DNA of 64,000 bases from Chloroflexota bacterium (GTDB lineage: Bacteria > Chloroflexota > Dehalococcoidia > Bin125). The position numbers and the translations under genes were made by a program. The stretch spans positions 180,137-244,136 of the forward strand of contig JAPPFB010000011.1 in assembly GCA_028875225.1 (NCBI GenBank), read 5' to 3'. The notes beneath the pieces were generated by a model, which ran no database searches, was not told the DNA's origin, and saw only the letters and a list, made by a program, of their open reading frames with translations. Below are positions 36,871 to 45,402 of this stretch, in pieces (position 1 is the first letter of the stretch; every line of letters begins with the position of its first letter).

Positions 36871-37238
36871 GATGCCCCCCTGTCGGCGCGCAATTGTCGC
36901 ACGGAGCGGCCAACCAGACTGCGCAGGGTTGCATCGAGCTGATGGAAGTCGGCTTCAACCGCGCCCTGGCGAGCGATCACCACGACATCGAGGCCCGCGC
37001 AGTCGCCGGTCAGGTTCAACTGTCTGACCGATTCGCGCAGCCGCCGCCTTATCCGATTCCGCTGCACTGCGCCGCCCAGCCGCGAACTGACCGCGAATCC
37101 GAACCGGCATGGCTGCTCTTCAGCCTCTTGCCCTCTCGCCCGCGCGCGCAGCGCCAACGGACCCCGTGACGCCCGAATCCCTTCACGAAACACGGCATCG
37201 AAATCCGACTTGCGACGTAAACGCTGATCAGCAGGCAT
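36867..37238 (-). CDS. rnpA: Ribonuclease P protein component
   Basis: Basic protein that joins the RNase P RNA to mature tRNA 5' ends; 123 aa. The family motif AVQRNRIRRRLRE is present. It lies between rpmH and yidD in canonical order, with a gap of 81 bases after rpmH. Confidence 0.95.
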   Translation of the reverse strand: MPADQRLRRKSDFDAVFREGIRASRGPLALRARARGQEAEEQPCRFGFAVSSRLGGAVQRNRIRRRLRESVRQLNLTGDCAGLDVVVIARQGAVEADFHQLDATLRSLVGRSVRQLRADRGAS

Positions 37239-37319
37239 CGTCTGGCATCGTTCGCGAGCGCGTTACGCCGCGCTCGGCGCGCGCATTTGAGCAGGGAGAC
37301 AACACGCAGCAGCCGTCGT

Positions 37320-37460
37320 TCAGACGACCGTCAATCGTCGCCGTCCTCGGGCGCGACGGCGTTTGATCACCGCGCGTCCACCACGGCTGGACATTCGCTT
37401 GAGGAATCCATGCTCCCGCTTGCGCGGTATTCGCTTTGGCTGGTACGTGCGTTTCGGCAT
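37320..37460 (-). CDS. rpmH: 50S ribosomal protein L34
   Basis: Very basic 46-aa ribosomal protein, beginning [19 protein letters not shown] and ending [10 protein letters not shown]. The start ATG at 37460 is the only reasonable choice. A TATACT hexamer lies about 65 bases upstream. In most genomes dnaA is nearby; here the next gene is a lytic transglycosylase. Confidence 0.96.
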   Translation of the reverse strand: MPKRTYQPKRIPRKREHGFLKRMSSRGGRAVIKRRRARGRRRLTVV

Positions 37461-37583
37461 CAGTTCCCTCACCACATCACGGGACACACTGACCCGTCGG
37501 ACGGAGAATGTAGGACAAGTAGCTCTCAGTATACGCCAGCCCCCGACCTGTCCTGCGTTGACTGGACTGCGCAGCCGTCCCGC

Positions 37584-39884
37584 TCACGGTGACGATTCCG
37601 CGCGCTCCAACGCTCGATAGACCGCCAGCGACTCGACGACATACTGAACATACATTCTGGTCGATTGAAAGTCGAGCGCCGCAAGGAATCCATCGGGACC
37701 GGCGATGGCGGCCTCAGCCTCCCACCTGGCCGCGTTGCCGGGACCGGCGTTGTAGGCGGCCAGCGCCATGATCGGCTCGTTCGAGAATCCCTCGAGCTGA
37801 CGCGCCAGGTACCACGCGCCAAACCTGATCGCCAGTTCCGGCCGCGCGAGATCGCTGTGCGCATACTCGATGCCCAGACCAGCAGCGATGTCCGATCCGG
37901 TCAACGGAATCACCTGCGTCAGCCCGACCTCGCCCGCCAGACCCTCCGCGTCGGCGTCATAGAAGCTCTCCCGCCGGATCAGCGACCAGAGCAGCAACGG
38001 GTCGACGCCCTCGGACTGCGTGTGCAGGGCCATCACCTCCGGCCAGGGCCTGGGATAGGCCAGGCGCAAGAGTTCGGGCGGCGCTTCCGTCCAGTTCAGA
38101 CCGAACAGAGACATCACCTGGCTCGCTGCCCCGGCCGATGCGCGATATTCGCCGAGTGCGGCGAGCCGCTCGGCCGCGTCGACCAGGGCCCACGGATTGT
38201 TGCTCAGCGTGTCGACCAATGCAGCCAGCATCCGGTCCGCCGCGTCGTCGAATCCGCCCAGGCGCAAATCTCTGGCTGCCTGCCACTCTTGCAGCGCCTC
38301 CAGGTCGGTCTCAGCCGGATTCGACTCACCCGTCAGCCGCATCAACCACTCTGCCGCGGTGATCTCAAGGACAGGCGGCGCGTCCTGCGCCAGCAGGTCA
38401 GCCGCGCGGAGTCCGTAGTAGCCGATGGCGTCGATCTCCACGACCGCGCCGGCCCGTTCGACCGCTGCCTCCTCGTCGCCGGCCTCCCGACTCATCAGCG
38501 CCGCCCAGTAGAGGAACTCCTGGCGCGCTTCCCGACTCCAGTGTTCGGCGGCGAGCTCGGCCGCCTCGCTGAAGCGCAGCGACGCCTCGCTCCACTGCCC
38601 GCGGGACACCGCCAGCGAGGCCCATCGACGCGCAGCCTCAGCCGCCCGTTCGTAGTTCGGATGATCAACCATCACCCTGCGCCAATATTCCTCCGCCGCG
38701 AGTTGATCGCCGTCGGACAGGGCAAACTCGGCCAGCCGCATCGCCGATTCCGCCGCCAGCGCATCCGTAGAATCGCGTCCGATGACTGCGACATAACCCA
38801 GAGCCGCGCTGGCCAGATCTCCGTTGGCCTCGTGAATCGCGGCGATGTAGAACTCGCCGGCGACCTGCTCGGCAAGGTCTCCCGAACTGCCGAGTACGTT
38901 CAGCATCGCGTTTCGGGCCTCAACCCAGCGTTCCTCACGGAAGCGGACCAGGCCGATCGTCAGTTGGTCGACCTCGACGCCGGAGTCCAGCAGCAGCGCC
39001 AGCGCTTCGGAGCTTTCGGCGTGGTCGCGGTAGTCATTCACCAGTGCCCGCCAGGCAGCCCGCGCAGCGTCCAGATTGCCGGCGTCTCGCTGCAGCGCTG
39101 CAGTCCGGCTAAGCGCGGCCGCCTGATCGTCTCGCCAGGGCGATTGTCGTAACAGCTCGTCATAACGCTGAAGCGCTCGTTCCGACTCCCCGGAAATGTC
39201 GAGCTCGGTGGCGGCGATGTGAATCGCTCGCAACCGGTCCTGCTGAGGCAACATGCCGCCCAGCGCGCGTTCGGCCCACTCGATCGCCGCCGCGCCGCGT
39301 CCGGCCTGCTGCAGCGCCCTGGCGATCTCCAGCGAGATCAGGGCCCAGGCTGGGCTGTCCGTATTGACATAGTCCTGCATCGCTTCGACCGCAACGTCGG
39401 TCTGCGCCAGATCCAGCGCAGCCCGCGCGCGCAGGAGGTCGTGACGACGCGACTGATCGGATGGCAGGAATTCGGAAATCTCCGTCAGCGCCGCCAGCGC
39501 ATCCGAGGGGCGGTCAAGGCGCAGCAGTAAGCGGACCCGGTCCAGTTTGAGCGTCGTCAGCGCATCAGGATCCAGCGAGTCAGCGCTCGCGATCGCGGTG
39601 TCGCGAACCGCCAGCGCCTGTTCCCAGTAGCCATTGTGCTCGAGCGCGGCGGCTTCCACGACGAGCAGCTCGGCCGGATCGGCGAGTTGGCGCTCCTGCG
39701 CGAGCGGCTGCTCCTGCTGATCGATCTCCTCCGACGGCGGCGCCGCCGGAGCCGGCCGCTCCGGTGTTGGCTCCGCCGCCCGTTGTTCTTGTTCCGCTTC
39801 ATCTTGATCGCCCGAACAGGCCACCGCCAGGAGCAATGGCCAACTCAACAGAGCAATGAGGACGATCGGCCGGATGACGGACAC
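37584..39884 (-). CDS. Lytic transglycosylase lipoprotein with TPR-like repeats (Slt70-like)
   Basis: About 766 aa: a lipoprotein signal (LAVAC, Cys 23 from the GTG at 39884), an acidic Glu/Pro/Gln-rich linker, a long helical superhelix (TPR-like repeats), and a C-terminal SLT domain. The catalytic glutamate is in SLIRRESFYD, with GLTQVIP and AAYNAGPGN as the usual motifs. It should cleave peptidoglycan glycan strands. The open frame runs to 40370, but that stretch lies antisense to alr. Confidence 0.9.
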   Translation of the reverse strand: MSVIRPIVLIALLSWPLLLAVACSGDQDEAEQEQRAAEPTPERPAPAAPPSEEIDQQEQPLAQERQLADPAELLVVEAAALEHNGYWEQALAVRDTAIASADSLDPDALTTLKLDRVRLLLRLDRPSDALAALTEISEFLPSDQSRRHDLLRARAALDLAQTDVAVEAMQDYVNTDSPAWALISLEIARALQQAGRGAAAIEWAERALGGMLPQQDRLRAIHIAATELDISGESERALQRYDELLRQSPWRDDQAAALSRTAALQRDAGNLDAARAAWRALVNDYRDHAESSEALALLLDSGVEVDQLTIGLVRFREERWVEARNAMLNVLGSSGDLAEQVAGEFYIAAIHEANGDLASAALGYVAVIGRDSTDALAAESAMRLAEFALSDGDQLAAEEYWRRVMVDHPNYERAAEAARRWASLAVSRGQWSEASLRFSEAAELAAEHWSREARQEFLYWAALMSREAGDEEAAVERAGAVVEIDAIGYYGLRAADLLAQDAPPVLEITAAEWLMRLTGESNPAETDLEALQEWQAARDLRLGGFDDAADRMLAALVDTLSNNPWALVDAAERLAALGEYRASAGAASQVMSLFGLNWTEAPPELLRLAYPRPWPEVMALHTQSEGVDPLLLWSLIRRESFYDADAEGLAGEVGLTQVIPLTGSDIAAGLGIEYAHSDLARPELAIRFGAWYLARQLEGFSNEPIMALAAYNAGPGNAARWEAEAAIAGPDGFLAALDFQSTRMYVQYVVESLAVYRALERAESSP

Positions 39885-39965
39885 GCCGGCGATCACAGCC
39901 GCTACGGGTACTATCACAACGATCCCGGAATCCGCCCCACCAACGCCTGCCCACACTGTACCCCT

Positions 39966-41111
39966 ATGCCCCATCCCTCGGACAGACTTAGCCGCGCGAC
40001 CTCGGCGACGACCTGGGCCGAGATCGACTTCTCTGCGCTGCGTCACAATGTCGAGCTGCTGCAACAACAGGCGCGTCCGGCGAGCGTCGCCGCCGTCGTC
40101 AAGGCCGATGCATACGGACACGGCGCCGTTGCCATCGCGAACGCAGCGCTGGCAGCGGGAGCGTCGCGCCTCTGCGTCTTCACGGTGCCCGAAGCGGTCG
40201 AACTCCGCACGGCAGGCATTGCCGCACCGATCCTCTGCCTCGGTCCAGTGCTGGCCGACGATCCCGAGCCCATCGCCATGTATGACATCGGCGCGGTCGT
40301 GGATTCGGCCACCACGGTCCGACGCCTGGCCGAGGCCGGGCAGCGCGCCACGCGAACGATTCGCGTCCACATCAACATCGACTCAGGGATGCAGCGCTAT
40401 GGCTTGCAGCCGGCGAAGGCGATCGAGCTGGCGAAGATGGCCCATTCCGCTGCGGCGCTCGAGTTGGAAGGGGTCTTCACCCACTTCGCCGACGCCGCCA
40501 ACCCGCAGCGCCGACCGTCGCTCGACGCGTTTCGGCGCTTTCAGGACGCCGCCGACCAGATTGGCGCGCCGCTTCGTCATGCCGCGGCGTCGGCGGCCGC
40601 CTTCAACCTGCCCGAGGCCTCGCTCGATTTCGTCCGAGCCGGCATCGCCCTGTACGGCATCGACCCCGCGCCGAAGTTGAGCGATCCGGCCGCGGCTCAG
40701 TTGCAGCCGGTGCTGTCCTGGCGAACCAGGCTGCTCGCGATTCGGCAGGTCGCAAACGGCGAATCCGTCTCGTACGGCGGACTGTGGACGGCCGAGCGAG
40801 ATTCGCGCATCGGCGTCACCGGTGTGGGATACGCCGATGGCCTCGCGCGCCGCATGTCGCCGGGCGGCGAGATGCTCGTGCGCGGACGACGGGCGCCGAT
40901 CCGCGGGGCGATCTGCATGGACACGACGATGATCGATCTCACCGAGATTCCCAACGCCACCGTCGGCGATGTTGTCACCATCCTCGGCGCCGACCGGTCG
41001 CAATCGATCAGCGCCTGGGACATCGCCCGGCGACTTGACACGATTCCCTATGAGATACTCACCGGCGTCTCGGTCCGTGTGCCCCGGCAACCCATCAATC
41101 AGGAGGGCTGA
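39966..41111 (+). CDS. alr: Alanine racemase
   Basis: PLP-dependent racemase supplying D-alanine for peptidoglycan, 381 aa. The PLP lysine K46 is in VVKADAYGHG and the catalytic tyrosine is in GVGYADG near residue 290. The start ATG at 39966 is chosen because the frame upstream is antisense to the transglycosylase signal region. It is divergent from the lytic transglycosylase with an 81-bp gap, so a shared control region is possible. Confidence 0.95.
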   Translation: MPHPSDRLSRATSATTWAEIDFSALRHNVELLQQQARPASVAAVVKADAYGHGAVAIANAALAAGASRLCVFTVPEAVELRTAGIAAPILCLGPVLADDPEPIAMYDIGAVVDSATTVRRLAEAGQRATRTIRVHINIDSGMQRYGLQPAKAIELAKMAHSAAALELEGVFTHFADAANPQRRPSLDAFRRFQDAADQIGAPLRHAAASAAAFNLPEASLDFVRAGIALYGIDPAPKLSDPAAAQLQPVLSWRTRLLAIRQVANGESVSYGGLWTAERDSRIGVTGVGYADGLARRMSPGGEMLVRGRRAPIRGAICMDTTMIDLTEIPNATVGDVVTILGADRSQSISAWDIARRLDTIPYEILTGVSVRVPRQPINQEG

Positions 41112-41180
41112 CGTGCCTCACACGCCTCACACCTTGTCGCCAACGCGATCCGTTCGTAGGATCAGGGTCGGAGACAATTG

Positions 41181-41780
41181 ATGAGCACTCGCACCCGTTT
41201 CTTTGGCGCCCTGCTGGCCGCGGTTGGCGCCGTCGCCGTCCTGGCGGCCCTGGCGATGGCGGGAACGACCGGCGCCAGTGAGTATCTGATTCAGGAAGAA
41301 CCCGCACGGGGTGCGACGGTCGCCGAAGCGCCGCATCAGCTGGTCTTGACGTTCGACCGGCCGCTGGCGCAAATCAAGGGCGCGCACCACGTCGAGGTCA
41401 CAGACGGCGGCGGATACCGCGTCGACGACGGTTACCCCGAGATCTCCACCTACAGCCGGCGAACCTTGATCGTTCCGATTCATGCCGAAGGCGACGGCAC
41501 CCTGAACGTCGACTACCGGGTGCTCCTGGTTGGCGACGGCGAGAACCTGCAGATCAGCTCGTCCTACGACTTCACCGTCGACCACTCGCTACTCCCGATG
41601 GATGGCGATGCCGTCGAAGCGCCCGCAGCCGCCAAGTCAAGTCAGGCGCTCGTCCTGTGGACCGTCGCCATCTTGATCGGCATCGCCTTCGCCGGCGGCA
41701 TGGTCTACTTCCTGCGCATGGCGACCGGCAACTCGCGCAGCTCGCTGGAACCCACGAACCGCAGCGTGTTCCGAGACTGA
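41181..41780 (+). CDS. CopC-domain membrane protein
   Basis: A 199-aa protein with a signal peptide, a CopC-like beta-sandwich (about residues 30-125, EPARGATVAEAPHQLVLTF) and a C-terminal transmembrane helix near 155-175. CopC proteins bind copper through an N-terminal His; here the mature N-terminus reads SEYLIQEEPA, so that ligand is missing. Copper binding is therefore doubtful and it may be a structural relative (YcnJ/YobA type). Confidence 0.75.
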   Translation: MSTRTRFFGALLAAVGAVAVLAALAMAGTTGASEYLIQEEPARGATVAEAPHQLVLTFDRPLAQIKGAHHVEVTDGGGYRVDDGYPEISTYSRRTLIVPIHAEGDGTLNVDYRVLLVGDGENLQISSSYDFTVDHSLLPMDGDAVEAPAAAKSSQALVLWTVAILIGIAFAGGMVYFLRMATGNSRSSLEPTNRSVFRD

Positions 41781-41797
41781 ACCTTCTCGAACGGATC

Positions 41798-42499
41798 TCA
41801 GTCCTCGTCTGTCCCGCTGTCCGTCCCCGACCTCATGGTGGGAATCAACGGTTGAGCGCCGTCGTCCCGCTTCGGCTTACGTTCCGGCAGGTCCGCCACC
41901 CGCTGCCTGACCGCAGTGATCTCCTCCGCGGTCGCGCCCGGACCCAGCACGAGCACCGCCACGCCGGAATCGCGCAGCGCCTCAATGTCACCGGCCGAGA
42001 TGTCGCTGGGACACTTCACTCCCATGGGCGCTGAGGCGAACATCGCCAGGCGGCGCAGATTGAGGATGTCGCCGAGGCCGACGGGAAACTCGACCTCGAC
42101 GGCGATCTCCGCCGGTCGCAGGCTGCCTAGCGCGCGAGCGTCGGCCTCTTCGAGCCGCAGATCGTCCAGTCTCACCACGAAGTCAATGTCCTCGTCGAGT
42201 AACCCATCGGCTCGGGCGCCGTCGAGCTCAAACGAGACGAAGGCCGCGCCGCGTTCCTTGGCCTGAGCCACACTCTCGGCGGTTAACGCGTCCAGGCGCG
42301 TGCCCCAGAGGTCGACATTCGCCGACTCGACGGCTGCAATGTCATCCTCGCTCAGAGCCAGGCAGAAGTCGGCGCCCTCGACGACGCCAATCGCGCCGAC
42401 CAGCATCGTGGCTTGAGGCTCGTCGGCGGCCGCGCCGAATCCCAACCGCCGCTGGCGGCTCTTGCGTCGGTCCCGGATCGCATCGGCGAACTTACCCAT
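41798..42499 (-). CDS. Conserved hypothetical protein
   Basis: Unrecognised protein of 233 aa. The start ATG at 42499 follows GGAGGGG seven bases upstream. It has no signal or membrane helix. The middle alternates hydrophobic strands and helices (VVEGADFCLAL, GAAFVSFELDGA, GVAVLVLGPG) in a way that resembles a TIM-barrel, though I cannot assign a family. It is convergent with the CopC-like gene. Confidence 0.6.
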   Translation of the reverse strand: MGKFADAIRDRRKSRQRRLGFGAAADEPQATMLVGAIGVVEGADFCLALSEDDIAAVESANVDLWGTRLDALTAESVAQAKERGAAFVSFELDGARADGLLDEDIDFVVRLDDLRLEEADARALGSLRPAEIAVEVEFPVGLGDILNLRRLAMFASAPMGVKCPSDISAGDIEALRDSGVAVLVLGPGATAEEITAVRQRVADLPERKPKRDDGAQPLIPTMRSGTDSGTDED

Positions 42500-42598
42500 C
42501 GCTGCACCCCTCCATTTCCCCACTCAGGATCGTGCTCGACTCAACTAGAATCCAGCTTAATTCAGGCTGGCGCTCAGCCGATCGGGCGGGAGTGACAC

Positions 42599-43036
42599 AT
42601 GGACGTTGGCGACTGGTTGACCGCTCCCTTTGGTGGCGACGTACTGGAGTGGGCCCCGATCCCGCTGCGGATTGCCCTGGGGATCATCTTCATCGACGCC
42701 GGCCTGGGCAAGTTCCGCCGCGGCATCGGCGGGTTCTCCGGATGGCTGGAATCGCTCGGCGTCCCGCTCCCCCGGCTGGCCGGTCCGGGCGTGGCGACGA
42801 TTGAGCTCGGCGGCGGCGTCTTGCTGCTGGCCGGCTTGCTCGTTCCCTGGATCGCCATCCCGCTGGCGATCAACATGATGGTGGCCACCTACGTCAACAA
42901 GTTCAAAGAGGGACTGCCCTTCCAGGGCTCCTCGGACAAGCAGGGCTACGAGTTGGACGTGCTCCTCGTCTTCGCCTGTATCGCCCTGATCCTGATGGGG
43001 GCTGGTCCCGCCTCGATCGATTCCCTGCTGTCCTGA
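42599..43036 (+). CDS. DoxX-family membrane protein
   Basis: A 145-aa protein with four hydrophobic helices and the family tags IDAGLGKFRRG and ATIELGGGVLLLAG. DoxX proteins are small subunits or helpers of membrane redox enzymes; the function of this one is unknown. A CopC-like gene, an unknown gene and an MMPL gene are neighbours. Confidence 0.82.
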   Translation: MDVGDWLTAPFGGDVLEWAPIPLRIALGIIFIDAGLGKFRRGIGGFSGWLESLGVPLPRLAGPGVATIELGGGVLLLAGLLVPWIAIPLAINMMVATYVNKFKEGLPFQGSSDKQGYELDVLLVFACIALILMGAGPASIDSLLS

Positions 43037-43128
43037 TTCGCTGGTCGATCTAGACGTCGGAACACCGCGAAGACCGCTTCCGGGATACGCTGGCTGGCGG
43101 CGAGCGAATCGGGCAGGGTGGCGCAGGC

Positions 43129-45348
43129 ATGGAGCGTTGGTCGGTCTTTGTCGCCGAACACCCCTGGCGGGTGATCTTCCTCTGGGTCGTGACCATCATT
43201 CTGGCCGTGATGGCCGTGCGCTCCTGGGGCGGCTCGCTGACCGATTCGTTCACGGTTCCCGGCACTGAATCACAGGCGGCGCTCGACCTGCTCGTTGAGC
43301 GCTATCCGGCACGCTCCGGCTCCGAGTTGGTGGCCGTCTTCCATCGCGCCGACGGATCAATCCGGGATCCGGAAGTGCAACGCGCCATGTCCGAGTTTGC
43401 GCGCAATGCACGCAGCGTCGACGAGGTCGCGGTCGTCGACCTGCCCGATGCACGCCCCGGCAGTGTGTCGCCGGACGGCCGCACCGCGATCGTTCGCGTC
43501 CTCTTCGACAAGCAAGCCAACAACGTGGACACCGAGCACATCGGCGATGTGATTCGGCTCGGCGAACGCTATCGCGCGGACGGGCTACAGATCGACTTCG
43601 GCGGGGAACCGGTGCGCGAGTACGAAACCGAGCCGCCGGGCACATCTGAACTTGTCGGTCTCGGGGCTGCGTTGTTGATCTTGATCATTGCGTTCGGCTC
43701 AATCTTCGCGGCCGGCATGCCGGTCGTGTCGGCGTTGGTCGGGCTCGGCGTCGGGACGGTCGGCGTTCTGCTCGCGGCTGCCTATCTCGATATCTCCACG
43801 ATCGCCCCGACATTCGGCGCGATGCTCGGCATCGGCGTCGGCATCGATTACGCGCTGTTCGTGATTGCGCGCTACCGGGAGCAGTTGGCGGCCGGCGTCG
43901 ACCCGCGTGAGGCGGTCCGCGCCTCGGTCACGACTGCCGGCCGCGCGGTCGCGTTCGCCGGGTCGATTGTCGTGGTCGCCCTGCTCGGCCTGTTTGCAAT
44001 CGGGATTCCGCTGATCGCCAACCTGGGGTTGTCCGCCGCACTGGTCGTTCTGCTTGAGATGCTGGTTGCGGTCTCGCTGTTGCCGGCGATGCTGGTGCTG
44101 ATCGGCCGACGCATCGATCGCTTCTCAATCCCCAGGCTGCGCTACACCGCCGGAGGCGAGCATGGGCGCTGGTATCGCTTCTCGCGACGCATCGAACGGC
44201 GTCCCTGGCTCTTCCTGGTCATTGCCTCGGGCATCCTGATCGCCTTCATGGTTCCCGCATTCGACATCGAGATGGGCGTCTCGGATGACGGCAACCGCCC
44301 CACCTCCTATACCTCCAGGCGGGCCTACGACCTGATCGCCAACGGCTTCGGACCCGGCGTCAACGGCACCCTCGTCGCCGTGGTCGACAATCCAACCAGA
44401 GAGCTCCGGTCTGCAGAGCTGGAGCGGGCGCGGCAAGCGCTGCTGGAGGATCCCGGCGTTGCGGCGGTGCTGCCGGCCAATCTGTCGGAGAACGGCGAGA
44501 CGGCGCTGATCCCCGTGATTCCGACCACCGCGCCGCAACAGGTAGAGACCCGCGAGTTGGTCAGCCGACTACGAGAGTCGGCGGTGCCTCAGGCATTGCA
44601 GTCGGCCTCGGCCGACACGCGGATTCTGATTGCCGGTTCGACCGCCGCCTTCGAGGACGTCACGAACAAGCTGGTCTCCCGTCTGCCGTACTTCTTCGTC
44701 ATCGTGATCGGCGTCTCGGTGCTACTGCTGATGATGGCCTTCCGCTCGATCGTCGTGCCGCTCAAGGCGGCGCTGATGAACATGCTGGCGATCGGCGCCT
44801 CGATCGGCTTCATTGTCGCGATTTTCCAGTGGGGCTGGGGACTCTCCCTGATCGGTCTGGACCGCACGGGACCGATCGAGTCGTTCCTGCCGATGTTCAT
44901 GTTCGCGTTGCTCTTCGGTCTCTCGATGGACTACGAGATCTTCCTCCTCTCCCGAATTCGCGAACACTGGTTGGAGACCGGCGACTCAGGTGAGTCGGTG
45001 GCGTTTGGCATCGGGGCGTCCGCCCGTGTGATCACCGCCGCGGCCGCGATTCTGATCGCCGTCTTCGGCAGCTTCGCCTTCTTCGGCGACGAGCGCGCGG
45101 TCAAGGAGTTCGGCATGGGCATGGCGTTCGCGATCTTCATCGACGCCACGCTCGTCCGGCTGGTCCTGGTTCCCGCCTTCATGCAGATCGCCGGACCGGC
45201 GAACTGGTACATGCCCAGGTGGCTGGACAACGCATTGCCCGGGCTGACCATCGACCCGCCCATCCCGGTCCGCACGCGGGTACGGCGAATGATCGGGATC
45301 GCTCTGCACATGGTCCTGGCGCGGCCGCAGAAGTCGGCGTTGCGCTAG
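43129..45348 (+). CDS. MMPL-family RND transporter
   Basis: Twelve-helix exporter of 739 aa, with two repeated halves. Each half has a GxxxDY motif (GIGVGIDYALF and GLSMDYEIFLL) followed by the R-x-R-E segment, and the large extracellular loops contain the sequences GSELVAVFHRADG and FGPGVNGTLVAVVD. MMPL proteins export lipids or hydrophobic compounds in actinobacteria; the substrate here is unknown. Confidence 0.92.
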   Translation: MERWSVFVAEHPWRVIFLWVVTIILAVMAVRSWGGSLTDSFTVPGTESQAALDLLVERYPARSGSELVAVFHRADGSIRDPEVQRAMSEFARNARSVDEVAVVDLPDARPGSVSPDGRTAIVRVLFDKQANNVDTEHIGDVIRLGERYRADGLQIDFGGEPVREYETEPPGTSELVGLGAALLILIIAFGSIFAAGMPVVSALVGLGVGTVGVLLAAAYLDISTIAPTFGAMLGIGVGIDYALFVIARYREQLAAGVDPREAVRASVTTAGRAVAFAGSIVVVALLGLFAIGIPLIANLGLSAALVVLLEMLVAVSLLPAMLVLIGRRIDRFSIPRLRYTAGGEHGRWYRFSRRIERRPWLFLVIASGILIAFMVPAFDIEMGVSDDGNRPTSYTSRRAYDLIANGFGPGVNGTLVAVVDNPTRELRSAELERARQALLEDPGVAAVLPANLSENGETALIPVIPTTAPQQVETRELVSRLRESAVPQALQSASADTRILIAGSTAAFEDVTNKLVSRLPYFFVIVIGVSVLLLMMAFRSIVVPLKAALMNMLAIGASIGFIVAIFQWGWGLSLIGLDRTGPIESFLPMFMFALLFGLSMDYEIFLLSRIREHWLETGDSGESVAFGIGASARVITAAAAILIAVFGSFAFFGDERAVKEFGMGMAFAIFIDATLVRLVLVPAFMQIAGPANWYMPRWLDNALPGLTIDPPIPVRTRVRRMIGIALHMVLARPQKSALR

Positions 45349-45402
45349 CCCTCAGCCCGTTCAATGGCCGCGGCGGCAGGATCTCGCTGCAGCGAGGTCG
45401 TG

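Noticed and set aside
37461..37583. DnaA-box cluster or origin next to rpmH
   Set aside because: No TTATCCACA-like boxes and no AT-rich unwinding element are visible here.
39885..40370. N-terminal extension of the lytic transglycosylase
   Set aside because: It is antisense to alr, and the lipoprotein signal begins right at the chosen GTG.
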